64,000 bases of DNA from Thermoplasmatota archaeon (GCA_018818785.1 JAHIRF010000004.1:62001-126000), one strand, 5' to 3'. Counted from the first letter of the stretch, positions 25,214-34,422 are shown. Numbers and translations: made by a program. Notes: generated by a model from the letters alone, not told the origin.

Positions 25214-26557
25214 ATGTTCATGACTGCGCAAAAAGCTTCAATCAAGACCGAGGTCCCCGGACCGAAGTCCAAGGAACTCGGAAGGCTTAGGGAGGAGTAC
25301 CTCTCAAAGGGGGTCGGGATTGTCGCGCCGATCTTCATTGAGACAGCCGAAGGATCATTGTTGAATGACGTGGACGGGAACGTGTTCATCGATATGGGCA
25401 GTGGGATCGGGGTCAATAATGTCGGAAACAGGCCCCCTGAGGTCGTAGCTGCCGTGAAGGGACAGGCGGACAAGTTCCTGCACCTCTGTTTCCAGGTGAC
25501 TCCGTACGAGAGCTACATCCGGCTTGCTGAGAAGCTCGCCAAGATTGCACCTGGTAAGGATCTGACCAAATCCGTTCTCTTCAACTCTGGCGCCGAAGCC
25601 GTCGAGAACTCCGTCAAGATCTCGAGGCATTTCACGAAGAAGTCTGCAGCGTTCTCGTTCGTCCACGCGTTCCATGGGAGGACGATGATGGCCATGGCCC
25701 TCACATCGAAGGAGATGCCCTACAAAGCAGGCTTCGGTCCCCTCCCTGAGACGTACAAGGTCGATTTCGCGTATTGTTACAGATGTCCTCTACAGATGAG
25801 CTATCCATCCTGTGGTATCGCATGCGCAGACAAGATCGATGAGATATGGTCCGCCCCACAGTTCGAGGGAAAGGTGGCATGTCTGATCGGTGAACCGATA
25901 TCCGGCGAAGGTGGATTCATAGTCCCGCCGAAGGAGTTCTACCCCAAGATCACCAAGATATGCCGGAATCACGGGGTCGTCTATATCGACGACGAGATCC
26001 AGACTGGCGCTGGCAGAACGGGGCGTATGTGGTGCGTGGAGCATTGGCCCGGGACCGAACCGGACATGCTCGTCAGCGGAAAGGGCATCGGAGGCGGATT
26101 CCCGGTCTCAGCGACCACGGGCAGACCAGAGATAATGGATGCTCCGCAGGTCGGCGGGTTGGGCGGGACCTTTGGCGGGAACCCGGTCGCATGCGTCGCT
26201 GCTCTCGCACAGATGGACCTCATCGAGAAAGCGCTGAAGAACGTCTCCAAGATCAACGTGTACATGACCCGAAGGTTGTTGGAATTACAGAAGAGATTCC
26301 CTATAATCGGAGATGTCCGTGGAATGGGTGCCATGATGGCCGTGGAATTGGTCGACGATGCAAAGACCAAGGCTCCCGCTGCAAAGGAGACGAAGGCGGT
26401 CAAAGTTGCTGCGCTTCAACGTGGCCTCCTCTTGTTGACCTGTGGCACCTACGACAACGTCATCAGGCTCCACCCTTCGATGGTGATGTCCCCGGAGACG
26501 CTCGAACAGGCGATGGACCTGCTAGAGCAGAGCTTCGAGGAAGTGATTAAGAAATAA
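25214..26557 (+). CDS. class III PLP aminotransferase (GabT/ArgD-like)
   Basis: This 447-residue enzyme belongs to the fold-type I class III aminotransferases. Visible motifs are the phosphate-binding FNSGAEAVENSVK (~115), HAFHGRTMMAMALTSK, the Asp motif VYIDDEIQTGAGRTG (~255) and the PLP lysine in SGKGIGGGFPVSA (~290), followed by GGTFGGNPVA. A GABA, ornithine or beta-amino-acid substrate is equally possible. An insert with YCYRCPLQMSYPSCGIAC (four cysteines, ~180-200) follows the HGRT region and is common in archaeal GabT-like proteins. It converges on cobY. Confidence 0.88.
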   Translation: MFMTAQKASIKTEVPGPKSKELGRLREEYLSKGVGIVAPIFIETAEGSLLNDVDGNVFIDMGSGIGVNNVGNRPPEVVAAVKGQADKFLHLCFQVTPYESYIRLAEKLAKIAPGKDLTKSVLFNSGAEAVENSVKISRHFTKKSAAFSFVHAFHGRTMMAMALTSKEMPYKAGFGPLPETYKVDFAYCYRCPLQMSYPSCGIACADKIDEIWSAPQFEGKVACLIGEPISGEGGFIVPPKEFYPKITKICRNHGVVYIDDEIQTGAGRTGRMWCVEHWPGTEPDMLVSGKGIGGGFPVSATTGRPEIMDAPQVGGLGGTFGGNPVACVAALAQMDLIEKALKNVSKINVYMTRRLLELQKRFPIIGDVRGMGAMMAVELVDDAKTKAPAAKETKAVKVAALQRGLLLLTCGTYDNVIRLHPSMVMSPETLEQAMDLLEQSFEEVIKK

Positions 26558-26622
26558 TCACATCATCTCGATCGGACGAGATTCCGAAACCATTTCCATT
26601 CATTCCAATTCCATTCTACTGG

Positions 26623-27210
26623 TCACAGGTTTCGCTTTGCGGCTATTCCATTTGCTTTGGCCAGATCCTCTTCTGTGTTGATGTTGATCGTGAGAAGGGG
26701 ATCATCGATCGTCATCAATCTCGTCTCTATCTCATTGGAGACGACATTCAATCCCGCCCAAACCATCTTTCTCCCATCCGGTGAGACCAAGACTGATTCG
26801 TGATCTATCTCTCCTATGGCAATCTCGACCGGGACGACTGCAGCGCAGCTGCCTTCCGTCGCATCCATGATCAATGTCTCTGTATGCCCGACGCGTGCGA
26901 ATGGAACATCCACGCTCAAGCTCACAAACCTCCCGAGTCGGTCGATGAGTTCCAGCGTGTCTTCGTGATACCCGATTCCGGAGGTGATGACAATCTCGAT
27001 CCCGATCCTATCGGCCAACTCTCTTGTTCCAACATTCTTGTTCGTGATAGCGACAAGCACACCATCGAGTGATTCGCATCGCAGAGCCTCAGCTGCACGA
27101 TGCAATAATGTCTTCCCATTGACTTCCAATAATGCTTTCTCGGTCGGTCTGCCGAATCTGGTCGCCTTGCCACCGGCCATCACTACGCCCTTCAAATCAC
27201 CAACACCCAT
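26623..27210 (-). CDS. cobY: adenosylcobinamide-phosphate guanylyltransferase CobY
   Basis: CobY is the archaeal enzyme that converts adenosylcobinamide phosphate to adenosylcobinamide-GDP, replacing bacterial CobU. The 195-residue protein shows the nucleotidyltransferase start VVMAGGKATRFGRPTEKALLEVNG (from residue 10), LSVDVPFA and the C-terminal NINTEEDLAKAN. It overlaps cobS by 19 bases, so cobZ-cobS-cobY is a translationally coupled operon for nucleotide-loop assembly. Confidence 0.92.
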   Translation of the reverse strand: MGVGDLKGVVMAGGKATRFGRPTEKALLEVNGKTLLHRAAEALRCESLDGVLVAITNKNVGTRELADRIGIEIVITSGIGYHEDTLELIDRLGRFVSLSVDVPFARVGHTETLIMDATEGSCAAVVPVEIAIGEIDHESVLVSPDGRKMVWAGLNVVSNEIETRLMTIDDPLLTININTEEDLAKANGIAAKRNL

Positions 27211-27962
27211 GCAAGGAGTGTCAGGAGCCGGCCTATCTCATTCGCTGCGCCAAAGGCATCTCCAGATACTCCTCCGAAGTTCTTTCTAGCCTTGAGGGCT
27301 ACCCAAAGCCCACCAAACATTCCGACGAATACGATCGGAAAGAATGATCCTGAGATCAAGAACGCCGCGGCTCCCGCGATCACGATCGCGACCAAAAGAC
27401 GTTTCAAACTGGCCTCCTCCACGAAAGTCCGCCCCATCCCAGGATGCGCGCTTGGACCGATGCGGATCGCTGTGAGCAACGCCAATTTCCCACCCATCTC
27501 TGCAATCGCGAATCCGACGACCACGGAAACGCCCCATGGTAGCCAGGGCAGAGCGAGTGTATCTTCAGCACTCATGCATAATCGGCTGGCGATGGCGAAC
27601 ATGAGGACCAGATAGATGACGACTGCAAATACTCCACCAACGCCACAGTGGACGTCTTTCATCGCGTTCGTCTTGCGGTCGTGATCCCCACTTGTCATCA
27701 ATCCGTCCGCGAAATCCGCCATTCCCTCAGTGTGCAGAATCCCGTTGATGTAGTACAGGAGTACGATGACCAGCCCACCGGATACTAGGTACATTCCTGA
27801 TCCCAATATCGAATGAAGAAACATCGCAGCGATGGCAGCCGAGAGACCGACCACAAAACCAACCAGAGGGAAATACTGCTGCTGCCTGGCCGCTTTCCCC
27901 AGATCCATCGTGGCTCCAGGTATCCTGATCCTTGTGAGCAAGGCGAACATCTCAAGCGTCAT
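27192..27962 (-). CDS. cobS: adenosylcobinamide-GDP ribazoletransferase CobS
   Basis: CobS is the membrane cobalamin-5'-phosphate synthase joining adenosylcobinamide-GDP and alpha-ribazole (phosphate). The 256-residue protein has about six membrane helices and the family motifs RIRIPG near residue 11, FPLVGFVVG, the catalytic acidic motif LHTEGMADFADGLM (~76) and DVHCGVGG (~103). It overlaps cobZ by 11 bases upstream and cobY downstream. Confidence 0.94.
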   Translation of the reverse strand: MTLEMFALLTRIRIPGATMDLGKAARQQQYFPLVGFVVGLSAAIAAMFLHSILGSGMYLVSGGLVIVLLYYINGILHTEGMADFADGLMTSGDHDRKTNAMKDVHCGVGGVFAVVIYLVLMFAIASRLCMSAEDTLALPWLPWGVSVVVGFAIAEMGGKLALLTAIRIGPSAHPGMGRTFVEEASLKRLLVAIVIAGAAAFLISGSFFPIVFVGMFGGLWVALKARKNFGGVSGDAFGAANEIGRLLTLLAWVLVI

Positions 27963-28398
27963 CGTGAACCTCGAACAATCTAGTCATGGTCGCCGCCACG
28001 AGGGCCCCAACTGCGTCATCCATGAATGGGGGTAATCTGCCTATCACTCCCGGCTTCTCTCGGTCATATCGGACATAGTTGAACAGGGCTTTCTTCCCAC
28101 CGATGTATTCGGCTATGGACATCCCGATCAACTCGTCCGCGACAAGGGAGGCGGGGTCGTCGGCACCATTGAAGATGCATTTCGAATCCGATGTCATGAT
28201 GTCGTCCAGATGGCTCGCGGCCTCGATGAGCAGAAATACGTTGGGATCTCGCAGGTTCCGTTCCAGAAGTTTCCGGTACCTATCCTTGAGCTTCTGGACA
28301 AGCGAATCCTCTGCATCTCCGGCATATAGCTCGAAGCCAGTCTCTATGAGGTCATCGATACTGGCCCCATTTTTTTCCAGAGTCCTGGTGACATTCAT
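27952..28398 (-). CDS. cobZ: alpha-ribazole phosphatase CobZ
   Basis: CobZ is the archaeal phosphatase that removes the 5' phosphate of the lower ligand during cobamide assembly. The 148-residue protein has the characteristic ADELIGMSIAEYIGG (~87) and FNYVRYDREKPGVIGRLPPFMDD (~105) segments, shared with PgpA-type phosphatases. It is first in the operon cobZ-cobS-cobY and is transcribed away from cobT across a 74-base intergenic region. Confidence 0.9.
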   Translation of the reverse strand: MNVTRTLEKNGASIDDLIETGFELYAGDAEDSLVQKLKDRYRKLLERNLRDPNVFLLIEAASHLDDIMTSDSKCIFNGADDPASLVADELIGMSIAEYIGGKKALFNYVRYDREKPGVIGRLPPFMDDAVGALVAATMTRLFEVHDDA

Positions 28399-28421
28399 CG
28401 ACGTTTACGCCCCCGTGGCGG

Positions 28422-28439
28422 CGAAAGAGTAAAATATAC
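28422..28439 (+). promoter_or_regulatory. BRE/TATA promoter of cobT-btu operon
   Basis: The sequence CGAAAGAGTAAAATATAC fits an archaeal BRE followed by a TATA box, with the start of transcription expected near 28463, about 10 bases before the cobT ATG. The same AT-rich core read on the other strand (GTATATTTTA) could serve cobZ, so the two cobalamin operons may share a divergent control region. Confidence 0.6.
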
Positions 28440-28472
28440 TTTCAATATTTCAAGTTTGCTTTAGGTGTGCCG

Positions 28473-29537
28473 ATGAAACCTCTGAATTCGTATATCGAAT
28501 CGACAATCGATCCAGACGTCTCGTCAATCACTGCGTCCAAGATCAGACAGGGTTGCCTTACAAAACCTCCTGGCAGTCTGGGAAAGGTAGAGGACCTATC
28601 CATCAGGTTGGCGGGGATATATCGGACGAGCACCCCGATGATCGGCAGGAAGATGATATTCACCATGGCTGCTGACCATGGGATCACGGAGGAGGGGGTC
28701 AGCGCATACCCCTCGGAAGTGACGGCCCAGATGGTGATGAATTTCGCCAATGGCGGCGCCGCGATCAATGTGCTTGCGAAACATGTCGATGCCGAGATCA
28801 AGGTCATAGATGTCGGAGTGAAATCCGAAACAGAGTGGCCGCCCAGCATAATCCGGAAGAAGGTCAAGCACGGGACGGACAACTTCGCGATTGGCCCAGC
28901 AATGACTCATGATGAAGCGAGGATGGTGATCGAAATCGGTGCCGAACTCGCAGAATCTGCTGTCGCTGATGGTGTGAATGCGATAGCCATCGGTGACATG
29001 GGAATCGGCAATACGACGGCAGCAAGCGCCATAACATCCGTGGTGACCGGTCGGTCAGTGTCGGATGTGACAGGTCGTGGAACAGGGATCGACGACACCA
29101 GGCTTGCAGCTAAGGTGGCCGTGGTCGAGAGGTCTCTGAGACTGAATTCTCCGGATCCATATGACGGTCTTGATGTGTTATCGAAGATCGGTGGATTGGA
29201 GATCGGGGGTCTGGCAGGGATAATAATAGGCGCCGCGGCCAGCCGTGTTCCGGTATTCTTGGACGGGTTCGTTTCGAGCTCAGCTGCACTGATCGCCGAT
29301 GTCATTTCTCCAAAGTGCCGTAGCTACATGATAGCTTCTCATCTTTCAGTCGAGCCTGGACATGCGATTCTTCTGAGACACCTCGATCTACTTCCTCTCC
29401 TGGACCTCAACATGAGGTTGGGTGAGGGCACAGGTGCCGCATTGGCGATGTCTATCGCTGAGGCGTCCTGTAAGATACTGAGGGATATGGCGACTTTCGA
29501 AGGCGCCAAGGTTTCGAAATCAATCAAGGAGGTATGA
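28473..29537 (+). CDS. cobT: nicotinate-nucleotide-dimethylbenzimidazole phosphoribosyltransferase CobT
   Basis: CobT activates the lower-ligand base by transferring it to ribose phosphate from nicotinate mononucleotide. The 354-residue protein looks like the bacterial type: KPPGSLGKVEDLS (~33), MAADHGITEEGVSAYPSEVT (~66), IGDMGIGNTTAASA (~170) and the catalytic glutamate in NMRLGEGTGAALAM (~310). The ATG at 28473 has AGGTG five bases upstream. It leads an operon with btuF, btuC and btuD, linking base activation to cobamide import. Confidence 0.93.
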   Translation: MKPLNSYIESTIDPDVSSITASKIRQGCLTKPPGSLGKVEDLSIRLAGIYRTSTPMIGRKMIFTMAADHGITEEGVSAYPSEVTAQMVMNFANGGAAINVLAKHVDAEIKVIDVGVKSETEWPPSIIRKKVKHGTDNFAIGPAMTHDEARMVIEIGAELAESAVADGVNAIAIGDMGIGNTTAASAITSVVTGRSVSDVTGRGTGIDDTRLAAKVAVVERSLRLNSPDPYDGLDVLSKIGGLEIGGLAGIIIGAAASRVPVFLDGFVSSSAALIADVISPKCRSYMIASHLSVEPGHAILLRHLDLLPLLDLNMRLGEGTGAALAMSIAEASCKILRDMATFEGAKVSKSIKEV

Positions 29538-29540
29538 GGG

Positions 29541-30536
29541 ATGAAAGAACGGAACGGTGTGATGATGACGAGCAGCATGATCATTGTTGTTGCAGTCGTC
29601 ATCTCTGCAGTAGCGTCCTTCTCTGGAGGATACTACTTGGGGACTATGAATGACGAGGAATTCATCGAGGAAGCGGATGGTCTGACATCTATCGAACTGG
29701 ATGATGTTGGAAATGTAGTGAGCCTGACGATTACCGATGATTACAACCGGACAATAACCCTGCCTGGTATTCCTCAGAGGATAGTGTCTATCGCACCCAC
29801 GACGACCGAGATACTCTTTGCAGTCGGCGCCGGCGATCAGGTGGTAGGGGTTGATGACTATAGCGATTATCCTGCAGAGGCGCTCACCAAGACCCGTGTC
29901 GGCAGCTTCCAGCTCAGTATCGAGACGATACTCTCGCTCGAACCTGACTTGATTGTCTGCGGCGATCTCGTTCCAGTCGATGACCTCGAACCTCTTGAGG
30001 TGCAAGGCATACCCTACTTCGTGTTCGCCACGCGCACTATCGACGCCGTATTGAAGGACATAGCTCTTGCAGGAATACTCACTGGACATGTGCAGGAGTC
30101 CGAGGCCCTGCTCGATGGTCTAAGGGCCAGGATCGATGCGATAACTGAGAAGACGCTCGACTCCAGCGTTGAGACGCCAAAGGTGTATGTCGAATATTAC
30201 CCTCTATGGACGTATGGCCCGGGATCCTTTGGTGATGACCTGATTCGCCTCGCGGGTGGCATCAATATCGCGGCAAACACAACTAGTGAGTATCCTGAGG
30301 TCACATCCGAATTCGTGATATCGTCTGACCCCGATGTCATAATATTCACCTTGGGGGCTATGACGACGACCACCGCCGATGAGATATCCGAGAGACCAGG
30401 ATGGGACCAGATAACCGCTATTGCTGATGATGCGATCTATTCGATCGATGACAATATCGTCAGCAGGTATGGTCCAAGGATCGTGGACGGTCTTGAGCAG
30501 TTGGCGGAGCTCATTCACCCCGAACTCTTCGAATGA
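29541..30536 (+). CDS. btuF: cobalamin ABC transporter substrate-binding protein BtuF
   Basis: The 331-residue protein has an N-terminal membrane anchor (residues 12-31) and a class III periplasmic-binding domain (PF01497 type): RIVSIAPTTTEILFAVGAGDQVVGVDDYSDYP (~80-110), LEPDLIV, YPLWTYGPGSFGDDLIRLAGG (~215). It is probably tethered outside the membrane and captures corrinoids. Cobamide as ligand is inferred from cobT upstream and btuCD downstream; iron chelates are bound by relatives. The start is 3 bases after the cobT stop. Confidence 0.9.
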   Translation: MKERNGVMMTSSMIIVVAVVISAVASFSGGYYLGTMNDEEFIEEADGLTSIELDDVGNVVSLTITDDYNRTITLPGIPQRIVSIAPTTTEILFAVGAGDQVVGVDDYSDYPAEALTKTRVGSFQLSIETILSLEPDLIVCGDLVPVDDLEPLEVQGIPYFVFATRTIDAVLKDIALAGILTGHVQESEALLDGLRARIDAITEKTLDSSVETPKVYVEYYPLWTYGPGSFGDDLIRLAGGINIAANTTSEYPEVTSEFVISSDPDVIIFTLGAMTTTTADEISERPGWDQITAIADDAIYSIDDNIVSRYGPRIVDGLEQLAELIHPELFE

Positions 30537-30548
30537 GGGCGTGATCAT

Positions 30549-31628
30549 TTGGTCGGCAGCACGGCGCAAGAACAATCAGGTCAGGACGGACAAAGCCTCA
30601 GGACGGGTAGAAGACGTCCAGTCCTCGTATTGTCAGGATTATGTGCCGTGCTTGCCGCGACCTTGTTTGTAGCCATACTGGTCGGGTATCGCGGGCCTAT
30701 CGGACCATCCGTGAGCGACCACATGTCATTTGGACAGGCAATCGATGGCATATTCGGAAGCACATCCGATTCATGGACATTCTGGGACGTCAGGATCCCG
30801 AGAGTGGCACTTGCTGGCCTGATTGGCGCAGGTCTTGCGTGTGCTGGAACAGCGATGCAAGCAGTATTCAGGAATTCTATGGCTGACCCGTTCATAATCG
30901 GAGTCTCATCGGGGGCAGCCGTCGGTGCTGCTAGCGCGGGTTTGATCGGCCTGACGGCTGTGTTCGGAGTGTATGCTTCGCCATTGCTCGCGTTCGTGTG
31001 CGCGATCATCACAGTGTTCGTTGTCTACAAGATGGGGACCGCTCATGGCCGAGTCTATGTGGATACATTGCTGCTATCCGGGGTAGCCATCGCATCCTTC
31101 CTAGGGGCAGTCGTCTCCTTCCTCATATTCATAGCTAGACAGCAGTTCGATCAGCTCATAGGTTGGCTCCTGGGAAGCCTTCCGCTCGTGACTTGGACTC
31201 AGGTGGGCATAGTCGCACTGCCCGTCATTATCGGTGTCTTCATAATATTCATCTACGGCAGGGAACTGAATGCCCTTCTACTCGGCGAGGAGACCGCCCA
31301 CAATCTTGGTGCGAATCCAGAATCGCTGAAACAGATGATGCTCGCCGTCTCTGCGCTCATGACCGCCGCTGCCGTGGCCTTCGTCGGCATCATCGGATTC
31401 GTAGGTCTGATTGTCCCACATATGATGAGGTTGATCGTGGGCGCGGATCATCGGATATTGGTCCCGGCATCAACGATCTTTGGTGCCATCTTCCTGATAG
31501 CGGCAGACACTGTTGCGCGAACCATAATAACTGGCCAAGAGTTGCCAGTGGGTATCATCACAGCTCTGTGCGGAGGACCGTTCTTCCTATACCTGTTGCG
31601 AAGAAGCAGAACCGGAGGCATATCATGA
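30549..31628 (+). CDS. btuC: cobalamin ABC transporter permease BtuC
   Basis: This FecCD-family permease of 359 residues has about 10 membrane helices and the signatures RIPRVALAGLIGAGLACAGTAMQAVFRNSMADPFIIGVSSGAAVGA (from ~84, in blocks) and FVGIIGFVGLIVPHMMRLIVGADHR (~275), the latter being the coupling region for the ATPase. The start is a TTG at 30549. Its stop overlaps the btuD start (ATGA). Confidence 0.93.
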   Translation: MVGSTAQEQSGQDGQSLRTGRRRPVLVLSGLCAVLAATLFVAILVGYRGPIGPSVSDHMSFGQAIDGIFGSTSDSWTFWDVRIPRVALAGLIGAGLACAGTAMQAVFRNSMADPFIIGVSSGAAVGAASAGLIGLTAVFGVYASPLLAFVCAIITVFVVYKMGTAHGRVYVDTLLLSGVAIASFLGAVVSFLIFIARQQFDQLIGWLLGSLPLVTWTQVGIVALPVIIGVFIIFIYGRELNALLLGEETAHNLGANPESLKQMMLAVSALMTAAAVAFVGIIGFVGLIVPHMMRLIVGADHRILVPASTIFGAIFLIAADTVARTIITGQELPVGIITALCGGPFFLYLLRRSRTGGIS

Positions 31629-32872
31629 ATCTCAAGATAGACGGACTCTCTTTCTCCTTCGGTCAACGCAGAGTGCTGAAGGATATCTCCCTGGAGGTAT
31701 CCGACGGAGAATTCGTGGGGCTCATGGGTCCCAACGGGTCAGGCAAAACGACCATGTTGCGATGCCTGACCAGATTTCTTCCATCTGAATCCCGTGCAGT
31801 GTTGGTCGACATGAAACCCTTGCACACCCTGACGGATCGCGAAGTCGCCAGCATCTTCGCCGTCGTTCCTCAGAGCTCCTCAACTGATTTCCCTTTCACT
31901 GGCAGGGACATTGTGTCCATGGGACGACTCCCCCATATGCGGAGCAGGCTCTCGGGGACAAGGAAGGGTGATCTAGATGCGGTGCAGAACGCTCTTGATA
32001 TCACAGGGGCTGCACATCTGGCGGATAGGGCTTTCTTCCAATTGAGTGGCGGTGAGCGCCAGAGGATCGTGATCGCCAGAGCTCTTGCACAGGAGCCTGC
32101 CGCGCTCCTGCTGGATGAGCCGACCGTTTACCTCGACATAAGCGGTCAATTGGACATGATGGACCTCATCAAGAGGCTGAACAAGGAAAAATCCCTGACC
32201 ATCTTCGCCGTCCTGCATGACATAAACCTCGCCGCCAGATATTGCGACCGGATCGCGCTACTGAACCAGGGGCGCCTCGAGATAATCGGGTCTCCGAGTG
32301 AGGTTCTGACGCCTGAGATGATACAGAGCGTATATGGTGTGGAGGTCGCGGTCAGACGCGATCCGTTCACTAGTTCGATTTACGTAATGCCAAGAACCAT
32401 CTCCACATCAGTCGCTCGGCACGGGACCAGGGTACATCTGCTATGCGGTGGCGGGTCCGGAGGTCCTCTCATGAAGACCCTATTCGACAACGGATATTCT
32501 GTCTCTACCGGAGTTCTGAACGTGCTGGACTCAGATTATGAAATCGCCAACGAGTTGCATATTCCAGTCGTCGCCGAGGTCCCGTTCGCCCAGATAAGCG
32601 ACGAGGCCCATATGGAGAACTTGAGATTGCTCAACGAAGCGTCATTTGTCATTGTGTCCCCGTTCCCGGTCGGCCCAGGGAACTTCAAAAACCTGGAAGC
32701 CGCGGAGAACGCATTGGTGATGGGGAAGCGTGTGGTCGTGATCATGCCGAGCGACGCCGGTGCGATAGATTTCGTGGGGGGCAAGGCGACGACCTTCGTG
32801 AAGAACTTGATAAGCCGAGGTGCATATAAGGTCAGCACCGTGGAAGAGGCCCTCGGCTCTATCCGTTCATAG
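31625..32872 (+). CDS. btuD: cobalamin ABC transporter ATPase BtuD with extra C-terminal domain
   Basis: Residues 1-255 form an ABC ATPase with Walker A GPNGSGKTT (~37), Q-loop VVPQSSS, signature LSGGERQR (~142), Walker B ALLLDEPT and switch His in VLHDINLAARYCD. Residues ~260-415 are a separate Rossmann-like domain beginning VHLLCGGGSGGPLM and containing VIVSPFPVGPGNFKNLEAAENALVMGKRVVVI (in blocks at ~345-375). Similar extensions occur on some archaeal BtuD proteins; the role is unknown. ATG 31625 overlaps the btuC stop; the upstream open frame is not part of the gene. Confidence 0.92.
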   Translation: MNLKIDGLSFSFGQRRVLKDISLEVSDGEFVGLMGPNGSGKTTMLRCLTRFLPSESRAVLVDMKPLHTLTDREVASIFAVVPQSSSTDFPFTGRDIVSMGRLPHMRSRLSGTRKGDLDAVQNALDITGAAHLADRAFFQLSGGERQRIVIARALAQEPAALLLDEPTVYLDISGQLDMMDLIKRLNKEKSLTIFAVLHDINLAARYCDRIALLNQGRLEIIGSPSEVLTPEMIQSVYGVEVAVRRDPFTSSIYVMPRTISTSVARHGTRVHLLCGGGSGGPLMKTLFDNGYSVSTGVLNVLDSDYEIANELHIPVVAEVPFAQISDEAHMENLRLLNEASFVIVSPFPVGPGNFKNLEAAENALVMGKRVVVIMPSDAGAIDFVGGKATTFVKNLISRGAYKVSTVEEALGSIRS

Positions 32873-32886
32873 GGTGGTATGATCCC

Positions 32887-33684
32887 TTGGAAGAACTTCC
32901 TTTGAGAGATCTGAAGAGAAACACCGAATTGCTCATACTCGTAGAGATGCTCCAGACTCCGTCAATCAAGCTCAAGGATATCGCCAGCAGGATGGGTATA
33001 ACAGTACAAGCGGTCAGCCAATACATCGCTGGAATGAGGAAGGAGGGGCTACTCAGAGAGCAGAAAGGGATTCTGAGGCCAACCAGGAAGAGCATGCAGA
33101 TACTGCAGGAGCATTTTGGTCGCATCAAACAGGATGTGGATTCCGTACTCAGGAAGATAAGCGTAGTAGACAGATGCGTTGCCGTCGCAGGGTGCAGCAT
33201 CGAGGCGGGGCAGCAGGTCGCCCTCACCATGGAAGATGGTATGCTCTTGGCATATTCTGGACGCGAAGGTCATTCTACGGGGGTCGCGCGTGAGTCCGCA
33301 TCCGAAGGTGATGATGTACTGGTCGGCAATCTCGAAGGCATCGTGGATCTGGAACTGGGGAGATTGCTGGTTCTTGAGGCGCCATCCGAACTAGACGGTG
33401 GATCGAAATCCGCCAACATTGAGACGGCTCGACAGAGGGTCGAAGAGTTCTCTCCGGGGATGCTCGCAGCGGGTGATACCGTCGGAGCGGCCTTGCTGAT
33501 GAAGGCAAGCGGGGAGATGCTCACCATTCACGCTCCTGTGGAATCTTCGATGAGCGCCCTGAGCAAAGGGGTGGATGTCGTCTTCTGTGGGACGAGGGAG
33601 TCAATAGATCTGATGATCGAGGCCGTTTCGAAACTCAAATCCGAGACGGGATACGAGATATCGTGGAATACATTTCATCTCTGA
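32887..33684 (+). CDS. winged-helix transcriptional regulator linked to cobalamin genes
   Basis: Residues ~8-60 form a winged helix (ASRMGITVQAVSQYIAGMRKEGLL is the recognition region at ~28-51). The remaining ~200 residues are an effector-type domain with VAVAGCSIEAGQQVALTMEDG and repeated Gly-Asp turns that I do not recognise. The start is a TTG at 32887 after GGTGG; a second TTG five codons on is possible. It lies 14 bases after btuD in the same direction, so it probably regulates the cobalamin genes, possibly by sensing a corrinoid; this is inferred from position only. Confidence 0.75.
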   Translation: MEELPLRDLKRNTELLILVEMLQTPSIKLKDIASRMGITVQAVSQYIAGMRKEGLLREQKGILRPTRKSMQILQEHFGRIKQDVDSVLRKISVVDRCVAVAGCSIEAGQQVALTMEDGMLLAYSGREGHSTGVARESASEGDDVLVGNLEGIVDLELGRLLVLEAPSELDGGSKSANIETARQRVEEFSPGMLAAGDTVGAALLMKASGEMLTIHAPVESSMSALSKGVDVVFCGTRESIDLMIEAVSKLKSETGYEISWNTFHL

Positions 33685-33730
33685 ATGTGCGGAACTAAGA
33701 CTAAATCCTGATTCGTAGATTTCATCACGG

Positions 33731-34309
33731 GTGAGGGCCGTGAATGTGGAGGATGCGATTCGGGCTAGGCGTGCGAAGCGCGTGTTTTCTGATAGACATG
33801 TTGGAGGCGACGAGATTGATGCACTCGTCGAATCGGTTAGATTATCAGCATCTTGTTTCAACAATCAGCCTTGGAGACTCGTGTTCTGTCGAGGTCCTGA
33901 GTCATTGGAGTCCGTGAGGACGTGTCTGGCCAAGGGGAACATATGGGCGACGAGCGCCCAGATGATTATCGTGGTGGCAGCCAGAGCATCGGACGATTGT
34001 GACCTGAGCGATAGACGAAGCTATTCGCTATTTGACTGCGGGTTGGCGATCGGACAGCTCCAACTTAGGGCGACTGAGCTGGGCATGATCGCGCATCCGA
34101 TCGCCGGATACGACCCAACACGTGTTAAACAGGCTCTTGAGATTCCGGAAGAATATGTGGTGATAACGCTGGTAATATGTGGGTATCCTGGCTCAGATGA
34201 TTCGATGCTCTCTGAGAAGCAGAGGACCGCGGAGCAGGAACGTCCAGTGCGCAAGCCAGAAGGCGAGAACATATTCTTCGATGCCTGGGGTAGATCGTCC
34301 GCTGATTGA
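33731..34309 (+). CDS. nitroreductase-family flavoprotein
   Basis: The 192-residue protein fits the nitroreductase fold: N-terminal IRARRAKRVFSDRHV (~10) with FMN-binding Arg residues, SASCFNNQPWRLVF (~40), LFDCGLAIGQLQLRATELGMIAHPIAGYD (~100-128) and VVITLVICGYP. It uses FMN and NAD(P)H in the family generally. BluB is a relative that makes dimethylbenzimidazole, but I see no BluB-specific feature that would prove this. Starts are GTG (33731 or 33740). The gene follows the regulator by 46 bases. Confidence 0.82.
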   Translation: MRAVNVEDAIRARRAKRVFSDRHVGGDEIDALVESVRLSASCFNNQPWRLVFCRGPESLESVRTCLAKGNIWATSAQMIIVVAARASDDCDLSDRRSYSLFDCGLAIGQLQLRATELGMIAHPIAGYDPTRVKQALEIPEEYVVITLVICGYPGSDDSMLSEKQRTAEQERPVRKPEGENIFFDAWGRSSAD

Positions 34310-34422
34310 GGTCGAATACGCCTAGCTCATCGATTCATCTCATTTGCCCTCTCCACTGGCCGTCGAGAAGACATATATCCTGCCTGTTACCATGGGGACT
34401 TGATCGAGGAGGTGTGTCGTTT

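Noticed and set aside
28399-28472. Cobalamin riboswitch between cobZ and cobT
   Set aside because: The intergenic region is only 74 bases and holds a promoter; no B12-box-like sequence or room for the aptamer.
31163-31624. 569-residue extended BtuD frame
   Set aside because: The upstream part lies within btuC and has Arg/His-rich shadow-frame composition; the ATG at 31625 overlaps the btuC stop and begins the ABC domain.
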